Source: Candidatus Methanomethylophilaceae archaeon (lineage in GTDB: Archaea > Thermoplasmatota > Thermoplasmata > Methanomassiliicoccales > Methanomethylophilaceae). Taken from it: 5,664 bases of DNA. Of this stretch, positions 1-3,512 are shown piece after piece. A program made the translations under genes and the position numbers. The notes under the pieces are model-generated. The model was given only the letters and a program-made list of their open reading frames with translations, was not told the DNA's origin and searched no databases. Numbering within the stretch: the first letter of the stretch is position 1; each line of letters begins with the position of its first letter. Location: positions 1-5,664 of the forward strand of contig JAFPVN010000097.1 in NCBI GenBank assembly GCA_017395275.1. The letters run 5' to 3'.

Positions 1-38
1 ATGCCATGACGGGAATCCTCCCTGAGCGCAGGATCTGA

Positions 39-60
39 TTTTAGGGCAACCACCCTAAAA
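39..60. repeat. Perfect 8-bp inverted repeat upstream of the first gene
   Basis: The arms TTTTAGGG (39-46) and CCCTAAAA (53-60) are perfectly complementary around the 6-base loop CAACCA. The element lies 41 to 62 bases before the ATG at 101, just upstream of a weak TATA-like sequence. It could be a protein-binding site controlling the gene at 101, or a hairpin ending an upstream transcript. A short open frame ending in TGA at 36-38 would fit the second reading. The sequence does not decide between them. Confidence 0.5.
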
Positions 61-70
61 CTTAGAGAGC

Positions 71-79
71 CATTATCTA
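71..79 (+). promoter_or_regulatory. Weak TATA-like element for the gene at 101
   Basis: The sequence CATTATCTA is centred about 26 bases before the ATG at 101, the spacing expected of an archaeal TATA box driving a leaderless or nearly leaderless message. The match is poorer than the clear TATATA cores elsewhere in the window. A short GAGGG (93-97) sits only 3 bases before the ATG, too close to be a convincing ribosome binding site. Confidence 0.3.
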
Positions 80-100
80 CACGCGAATAATTGAGGGACC

Positions 101-583
101 ATGGCCGACGTGAGGATCACAGTCAAGCGCATCACGGTGCACCGCGATCTCATGGAGCAGTACGAGAATCCCATCGAGCACGCATGCGGCATGAAGGAGG
201 GCATGGTGTTCGTATCGCACGACGGCAGGATCCCGGAAGGGATGTGCGACAGCGCATGGGAGGTCATGCGTCCCTTCGCCGAATCATTGGCGAGGGGGGA
301 GGGCAACTTCTTCGACGGGTGGATGAGGGACCCTATGTCGGCAATGATCTCCTGCAACGATGGCTTCCGCCCAGTGAGCTTCTATCTCGAGCTAATACGA
401 AGGCCGCGGAATCGGACGGAACGATGCGGATCCGATGGGGATCGCTGCTCTGACAGAGGTCCCAGGAACAGGTCCCTCAGGACCTCGATCTCAGCCATCC
501 CCCTGAGGGTGCATTCGGTCTCGAATTCCATGCCATCCTGGCCTCGCCGGAGATCACGGGATGATATGATGCTTCCCTCATGA
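101..583 (+). CDS. TIGR04076-like small protein with an anomalous C-terminal extension
   Basis: Residues 1-99 look like the TIGR04076 family of small archaeal and bacterial proteins of unknown function. Visible hallmarks are the MADVRITVKR start, a cysteine before a conserved turn (C29), the PEGMCDSAW block (about 45-53), GNFFDGWM (68-75) and ISCNDGFRPVSF (83-94). From memory, family members end a few residues after the equivalent of residue 99, at about 95-105 residues. Here the frame stays open to 160 residues. Residues 100-160 are rich in Arg and Ser with no recognisable domain, so they may not be native protein. A TAA lies one frame away at 393-395, right at the expected end, so a one-base insertion (real or a sequencing error) could have removed the original stop. 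The ATG at 101 matches the family start. No function is assigned. The unit is convergent with the tRNA gene at 715-791. Confidence 0.75.
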   Translation: MADVRITVKRITVHRDLMEQYENPIEHACGMKEGMVFVSHDGRIPEGMCDSAWEVMRPFAESLARGEGNFFDGWMRDPMSAMISCNDGFRPVSFYLELIRRPRNRTERCGSDGDRCSDRGPRNRSLRTSISAIPLRVHSVSNSMPSWPRRRSRDDMMLPS

Positions 584-593
584 TAGCGTATGG

Positions 594-648
594 TTGCAAT
601 TTTGCAATTAATATTTTCGTTAATTGCAAAAAACCGATATGCAATTAA
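594..648. repeat. AT-rich palindrome with 12-bp arms and flanking TGCAAT copies; bidirectional terminator or operator
   Basis: The arms TTTTGCAATTAA (600-611) and TTAATTGCAAAA (620-631) are perfectly complementary around the 8-base spacer TATTTTCG. Two further copies of the core flank them: TTGCAAT (594-600) and TGCAATTAA (640-648). The cluster sits in an AT-rich gap between two converging units, the plus-strand gene at 101 and the minus-strand tRNA, and has runs of four T on the plus strand and six T on the minus strand (628-633). A bidirectional terminator is the simplest reading. The four repeated cores are more than a terminator needs and would also suit a DNA-binding protein. The rest of 584-714 shows only a small palindrome, GTCCGGAC (666-673). 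Confidence 0.6.
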
Positions 649-714
649 CAGATCCGGGACCGAATGTCCGGACGGTAAACGGCGCAATGCTGGAGAGATG
701 AGATGAATCAAAAT

Positions 715-791
715 TGGCGGGCTTGAAGGGATTCGAACCCTTGGCCGTTCGATTAAGAGTCGAACGCTCTACCTAGCTGAGCTACAAGCCC
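715..791 (-). tRNA. tRNA-Lys(CTT), CCA encoded
   Basis: Read on the minus strand, the gene folds as a standard cloverleaf. It has a 7-bp acceptor stem GGGCTTG/CAAGCCC, a D stem GCTC/GAGC with an AGCTAGGTA loop, an anticodon stem TTCGA/TCGAA with loop CTCTTAA, a 5-base variable loop, and a T stem AAGGG/CCCTT closing the TTCGAAT loop. Anticodon CTT decodes AAG lysine codons. The body is 73 bases (719-791), followed by discriminator G (718) and a genomically encoded CCA (715-717). All stems pair perfectly and no intron is visible. A TTTT tract just after CCA on the minus strand may end transcription. The gene diverges from the CBS-domain gene. Confidence 0.96.
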
Positions 792-815
792 TTGATTTCC
801 GAGGATATGTTCAAC

Positions 816-825
816 CTATATAACG
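816..825 (-). promoter_or_regulatory. TATA box of the tRNA-Lys gene
   Basis: On the minus strand this reads CGTTATATAG, a strong archaeal TATA box centred about 29 bases before the first tRNA base (791). That puts the start of transcription a few bases upstream of the mature 5' end, the usual arrangement for an archaeal tRNA. The same ten bases recur at 884-893, where they appear to serve the divergent CBS gene. Confidence 0.75.
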
Positions 826-858
826 ATTCCGTTTTACGAACATCCAGATTTGGAATCG
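824..858. repeat. 7-bp inverted repeat between two divergent TATA boxes
   Basis: CGATTCC (824-830) and GGAATCG (852-858) are perfect reverse complements separated by 21 bases. They lie between the TATA box of the tRNA gene and that of the CBS gene. The spacing could place two half-sites on the same DNA face, but 7-bp arms at this distance also arise by chance, so no role is assigned. Confidence 0.25.
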
Positions 859-883
859 AGCCCTCCGCATGCATATCGCTAAA

Positions 884-893
884 CTATATAACG
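884..893 (+). promoter_or_regulatory. TATA box of the CBS/hydrolase operon
   Basis: CTATATAACG contains a TATATA core centred about 27 bases before the ATG at 915. Transcription would then begin at or within a base or two of that ATG, implying a leaderless message. This spacing is the main reason for choosing 915 over upstream alternatives. Confidence 0.75.
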
Positions 894-914
894 GGCCGAC
901 ACAATCCTCAACCC

Positions 915-1397
915 ATGGGACAGATCAAGGTCAGGGACATAATGACCACGCAGGTCATCACGATCCAGGAATCGGATACTATAAGGGATGCAACGATCAC
1001 ACTCGCGGTGGACAATCTTTCGGGCGCGCCGGTCATCGACGACGACTACCACCTCTGCGGGATAATATCCGAGATAGACATCCTCAACCTGATCATGAAG
1101 GCGGAGGCCAAGCTCAAGACGGAGAACCCCGTCCTGCACCTTCTGGCCTTCCCCATGGATTACAACTTCGACGACCCCGAGCTCAAGGCTGCGGCGGAGA
1201 AGTTCTCCAACACCAAGGTCTCCGACGTGATGGTCAAGACCGTCATCACCACCACCCCCGACGCGGAGGTCGTGGACGTCCTCGGCGTCATGCTGGATAA
1301 GGACGTCAACCGTGTCCCCGTTCTCGAGAAGGGCGTCCTCGTGGGGATCGTCACCCGCAGCGACATCATCTTCTCGATCTACAAGAGAAAGATCTGA
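915..1397 (+). CDS. Two-CBS-domain (Bateman module) protein
   Basis: The 160-residue protein is a stand-alone pair of CBS domains, at about residues 1-62 and 101-158. The first opens with VRDIMTTQVITI and closes with GIISEIDIL; the second opens with VSDVMVKTVITT and closes with GIVTRSDIIF. The G-I-(I/V)-(S/T)-x-x-D signatures are typical of the adenosine-nucleotide pocket of this family, so it probably binds AMP, ATP, SAM or a similar ligand and acts as a cytosolic energy or ligand sensor. An insert at about 63-100 (NPVLHLLAFPMDYNFDDPEL region) separates the two halves. No enzyme domain is attached, so its target is unknown. The ATG at 915 is chosen because a TATA box lies about 27 bases upstream. 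An earlier in-frame TTG at 792 would put codons through the promoters. The hydrolase gene follows after 5 bases, so the two are probably one transcript. Confidence 0.9.
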   Translation: MGQIKVRDIMTTQVITIQESDTIRDATITLAVDNLSGAPVIDDDYHLCGIISEIDILNLIMKAEAKLKTENPVLHLLAFPMDYNFDDPELKAAAEKFSNTKVSDVMVKTVITTTPDAEVVDVLGVMLDKDVNRVPVLEKGVLVGIVTRSDIIFSIYKRKI

Positions 1398-1402
1398 AGG
1401 TC

Positions 1403-2158
1403 ATGGAAGTTCATATCCTGGCCAGCGGAAGCGACGGCAACTGCGCGATTGTCCGTCACGAGGATACTGCGGTGATGATCGACGCCGGTCTCACCGGCAA
1501 GCGCGTCAACCAGCTGATGGAGATCCACGGAATCGACGCCTCCGAGATCAAGGCCCTCTTCATAACGCACGAGCACGGCGACCACATCAAGGGCGCCGGC
1601 GTCGCCGCGAGGAAGTTCTCCTGTCCCATTCTCTGCAACGACGTCACCTTCAGGGCCTGCGGCGACATGGGGAAGGTGGAGCACCAGTCCATAAGGATGT
1701 TCCAACCCGTGACGATAGGCACCATAACCCTGACCGCCCTGCCGACGTCCCACGACGCCAAGTATCCTTGCTGCTACACATTCGAGGCCGGCGGCAAGAG
1801 GGGCACTATCGCTACCGATACCGGATATTACACGCAGGAGGTCAAGCAGGCGCTGATGGAATCCGACATCGCTGTGATGGAGTCCAACTACGACAAGCGC
1901 ATGCTCGACGAAGGTCCTTACTCCGATTGGCTGAAGAGGCGCATAAACGGCGATCTGGGTCATGTATCAAATGTCATGTGCGGGATGACTGTCGGGAAGA
2001 TCTACACCCCGGAGAAGAAGATCTTCCTCGCGCATCTCAGCAGGACCAACAACATCCCCGAACTGGCGAAGCAGACGGTGGCGGACCTGGCGGGCATAAG
2101 CAAGTACAGGCTGGACTGTCTGGACGGTCTCGAGGATTCCAGGATCCTCAAATCTTGA
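1403..2158 (+). CDS. YycJ/WalJ-like metallo-beta-lactamase-fold hydrolase
   Basis: The 251-residue protein starts MEVHILASGSDGNC, typical of the YycJ/WalJ branch of the metallo-beta-lactamase fold. Metal ligands can be read in order: the H-x-H-x-D-H motif at 56-61 (THEHGDH), H117 in the SHD motif, D139 in ATDTG, then H187 in GHVSN and H211 in AHLSRTNN. All expected ligands are present, so it is probably an active two-metal phosphodiesterase in the cytosol. Bacterial YycJ proteins have been described as 5'-3' exonucleases linked to mismatch repair; a DNA or RNA substrate here is inference. The length is close to the usual 250-265. The start lies 5 bases after the CBS stop with only a weak, closely spaced GAAGGT, which suggests translational coupling. 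The last 11 bases overlap the end of the convergent GINS gene. Confidence 0.92.
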   Translation: MEVHILASGSDGNCAIVRHEDTAVMIDAGLTGKRVNQLMEIHGIDASEIKALFITHEHGDHIKGAGVAARKFSCPILCNDVTFRACGDMGKVEHQSIRMFQPVTIGTITLTALPTSHDAKYPCCYTFEAGGKRGTIATDTGYYTQEVKQALMESDIAVMESNYDKRMLDEGPYSDWLKRRINGDLGHVSNVMCGMTVGKIYTPEKKIFLAHLSRTNNIPELAKQTVADLAGISKYRLDCLDGLEDSRILKS

Positions 2159-3005
2159 GCTCCACGGCCAGCTTCCTTCCGACTAGGATCGTGGCCAGGC
2201 TCTTCGGCAGCCTGACGACCTCCTCCTTCTTCAGGGCGTAGTTCCTCTCGGACCCCGCGAATGGTTCTACGGTCTCGATCATCCTGACCGTGACCATGTC
2301 GAAGCAGTCGGCGTAGGGGTTCTCGTCCTCTTCCTCCTCGGCCTTCGCCTCGGGTTCGGGCGTCTGTACGGGCGCTTCGGCGGGTTCCTCGCCCATCAGC
2401 TCCTCCTCCGGGATCGGCGGGATCTCGATGACCTGAGGTGTCTGTACGGGCTCCTCGGGGATGGAATCGGGCATGTCCGCGGGCGGCTCCATCTCGGTGG
2501 GCCCTTCGTCGGGTATGACGGGTATCTCCTCCGCTTGGATCTCCTCGACGGGCTCGGCCTCCGGTACGGGGGCGGGTGCGGTGGGGGTCTCGGGAACGAG
2601 CTCGGGCACGCGCACGGTCTTCTGCCTGTGGGGTGCGCTCCAGAGGGTCTTGGCGGCTTCCAGGACCTCATCGTAGAACTGTCTCTCCTCCGGCGGGAGG
2701 TTGTCGACGGCGTTGATGGTGCCCATCGCACCCCTCAGCGCCATGGCTGCGACCTTGCTCATCCTGAGCTCCACCAGTAGTTTGATGTTGACGTGGAGCT
2801 TCTTCTTCTTTTCAACGAGAAGGTCGTACTCCAGCGATCCGACGTCGCTGTTGATCTCGCATTCGCGGGCGATCCTCTTCTGGAGTGCCAGCATGGCAGG
2901 GTAGAGGTCCTTCCTGACCTCGGACAGCTGCCCGGAGCCCTTCTCGATCCTCATAAGGGACGAGACGTCCTTGAGTTCCATGTCGGAGCGGTTGTCCTCT
3001 GCCAT
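2148..3005 (-). CDS. gins51: Archaeal GINS-family replication protein, Gins51 type, with a long Pro/Glu-rich linker
   Basis: GINS joins the MCM helicase and GAN/RecJ-type nuclease in the archaeal replicative helicase complex. The 285-residue protein has the A-then-B order of the Gins51 (Sld5/Psf1) type. An alpha-helical A domain covers about residues 9-118, with conserved blocks LSEVRKDLYPAM and LEYDLLVEKKKKL and the LPPEERQFYDEVL helix. A small beta-rich B domain covers about 237-285 (VEPFAGSERNYALKKEEVVRLP, then a final strand). Between them, about 133-232 is almost wholly Pro, Glu, Ala and Val and should be disordered; this makes the protein longer than the roughly 180-230 residues I expect of the family. 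The ATG at 3005 is chosen because a TATA-like element lies about 25 bases upstream, implying a leaderless message. M9 (2981) is an alternative start. The gene converges on the hydrolase and diverges from the metal operon; neither is an obvious functional partner. Confidence 0.85.
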   Translation of the reverse strand: MAEDNRSDMELKDVSSLMRIEKGSGQLSEVRKDLYPAMLALQKRIARECEINSDVGSLEYDLLVEKKKKLHVNIKLLVELRMSKVAAMALRGAMGTINAVDNLPPEERQFYDEVLEAAKTLWSAPHRQKTVRVPELVPETPTAPAPVPEAEPVEEIQAEEIPVIPDEGPTEMEPPADMPDSIPEEPVQTPQVIEIPPIPEEELMGEEPAEAPVQTPEPEAKAEEEEDENPYADCFDMVTVRMIETVEPFAGSERNYALKKEEVVRLPKSLATILVGRKLAVELKI

Positions 3006-3025
3006 ATCCGCTCTATTGCACGTGC

Positions 3026-3034
3026 GATATTTAG
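3026..3034 (-). promoter_or_regulatory. TATA-like element of the GINS gene
   Basis: On the minus strand the sequence reads CTAAATATC, centred about 25 bases before the ATG at 3005. This predicts transcription beginning at or next to the start codon. It resembles the TTAAATAT element serving the divergent metal operon at 3105-3112. Confidence 0.55.
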
Positions 3035-3104
3035 CGTTAACCTTAGACCCCGCGGGGAGGTGCACGGACCTCGGCTACGCTCCATTGATGTCGCATCACA
3101 GCGG

Positions 3105-3112
3105 TTAAATAT
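3105..3112 (+). promoter_or_regulatory. TATA box of the metal-resistance operon
   Basis: TTAAATAT is a good archaeal TATA box. Transcription would start about 26 bases downstream, near 3134, which lies in the middle of the palindromic operator at 3122-3148. The resulting leader would be about 25 bases, long enough to carry the Shine-Dalgarno site at 3150-3154. Confidence 0.65.
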
Positions 3113-3121
3113 CCGTACATA

Positions 3122-3148
3122 TGTTCATTTGAACAAATATTCAAATGA
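3122..3148. promoter_or_regulatory. SmtB/ArsR-type palindromic operator over the predicted transcription start
   Basis: TCATTTGAA (3125-3133) and TTCAAATGA (3140-3148) are perfect 9-bp arms around the spacer CAAATA. The core TGAACAAATATTCA (3130-3143) closely resembles operators of zinc- and cadmium-sensing SmtB, ZiaR and CadC repressors, which carry TGAA and TTCA half-sites 6 bases apart. A second, overlapping palindrome TGTTCA-TT-TGAACA (3122-3135) shares one half-site. The position over the predicted start of transcription means a bound repressor would block initiation. The obvious ligand is the product of the gene at 3159, giving autoregulation. Confidence 0.8.
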
Positions 3149-3149
3149 T

Positions 3150-3154
3150 GGTGA
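3150..3154 (+). promoter_or_regulatory. Shine-Dalgarno site of the repressor gene
   Basis: GGTGA matches the archaeal 16S rRNA 3' end complement (GGAGGTGA) and ends 4 bases before the ATG at 3159. It supports that start and shows that this operon, unlike the CBS and GINS genes, is translated from a leadered message. Confidence 0.6.
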
Positions 3155-3158
3155 ACCG

Positions 3159-3512
3159 ATGAGCGGGGAGCACTGCATCTGCGAGAGCGAGGGATTCGAT
3201 GAGCGCGTGCGCGCCAGCACGCTGGACGACGACACTGCGATGGACCTGTCCGACCTCTTCAAGCTGTTCGGGGACAGCACCCGCCTGAGGATCCTGTGGG
3301 TGCTCAAGGGCAACGAGATGTGCGTGGATGCCATCAGCAACGCCATAGGCGTCTCCGTCTCCGCGGTCTCCCATCAGCTCAAGGCGCTCAAGGGCGCCAA
3401 CCTAGTACGTTCCCGCCGCGACGGGAAATGGATCTACTATTCGCTCTGCGACGAGCATGTCGAATCCCTTCTCGCGACGGCCATGGAGCATCTGAGGGAG
3501 GGCCCCGAATGA
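3159..3512 (+). CDS. ArsR/SmtB-family metal-sensing repressor
   Basis: This 117-residue winged-helix repressor is close in pattern to SmtB and CadC. The core runs from LSDLFKLFGDSTRLRIL (30-46) through the recognition helix SVSAVSHQLKAL (66-77) to the wing RRDGKWIYYSL (86-96). The C-terminal helix carries D98, H100, H111 and E114, with the D-x-H-x10-H-x2-E spacing of the SmtB alpha-5 zinc site formed across the dimer. Additional thiols are C6 and C8 near the N-terminus (EHCIC), C55 in the EMCVDAI motif matching SmtB C61, and C97. Metal binding to these sites should release DNA. Zn(II) is most likely, with Cd(II) or Pb(II) possible through the cysteines. The ATG at 3159 is supported by an SD site and by the operator just upstream. 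The stop overlaps the ATPase start by ATGA, so the two are co-translated. Confidence 0.93.
   Translation: MSGEHCICESEGFDERVRASTLDDDTAMDLSDLFKLFGDSTRLRILWVLKGNEMCVDAISNAIGVSVSAVSHQLKALKGANLVRSRRDGKWIYYSLCDEHVESLLATAMEHLREGPE
3497..3501 (+). promoter_or_regulatory. Shine-Dalgarno site of the metal ATPase gene
   Basis: GGAGG inside the last codons of the repressor gene stands 7 bases before the ATG at 3509, an ideal spacing. It fixes the ATPase start and, with the 4-base ATGA overlap, suggests efficient coupled translation of pump and repressor. Confidence 0.65.

Noticed and set aside
2..13. TGCCATGACGGG at the start repeated at 5639-5650
   Set aside because: About one such 12-base match is expected by chance in a window this long, and the reading frames differ.
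3..38. Open frame ending in TGA at 36-38, possibly the tail of an upstream gene
   Set aside because: Only 11 codons are visible, with no recognisable residues; it could be chance.
382..711. Minus-strand open frame of up to 109 codons, including a 49-codon part from an ATG at 531
   Set aside because: The longer form starts with TTG next to the tRNA CCA and reads through the AT-rich palindrome. The 49-codon part has sensible composition, but it shares wobble positions with the plus frame, has no visible promoter or SD, and resembles no family I know.
792..914. N-terminal extension of the CBS protein from an in-frame TTG
   Set aside because: It would translate through both TATA boxes and has no homology to CBS proteins; the ATG at 915 is correctly spaced from its TATA box.
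1312..2241. Long plus-strand frame of 309 codons across the CBS and hydrolase genes
   Set aside because: It is an Arg/Ser/Gly-rich out-of-frame shadow that spans two genes with clear family motifs.
3048..3057. Palindrome CCCCGCGGGG between the GINS gene and the metal operon
   Set aside because: It is short and GC-only in a GC-rich genome, not placed at a promoter-critical distance for either gene.
3006..3065. Twenty-codon N-terminal extension of the GINS protein
   Set aside because: It would translate the TATA-like element and a GC palindrome, and it precedes the recognisable A domain without adding homology.
2793..3158. Upstream extension of the repressor frame across the GINS gene and the operator
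   Set aside because: It is antisense to the GINS A domain and spans the promoter; the SD and the family start point to 3159.
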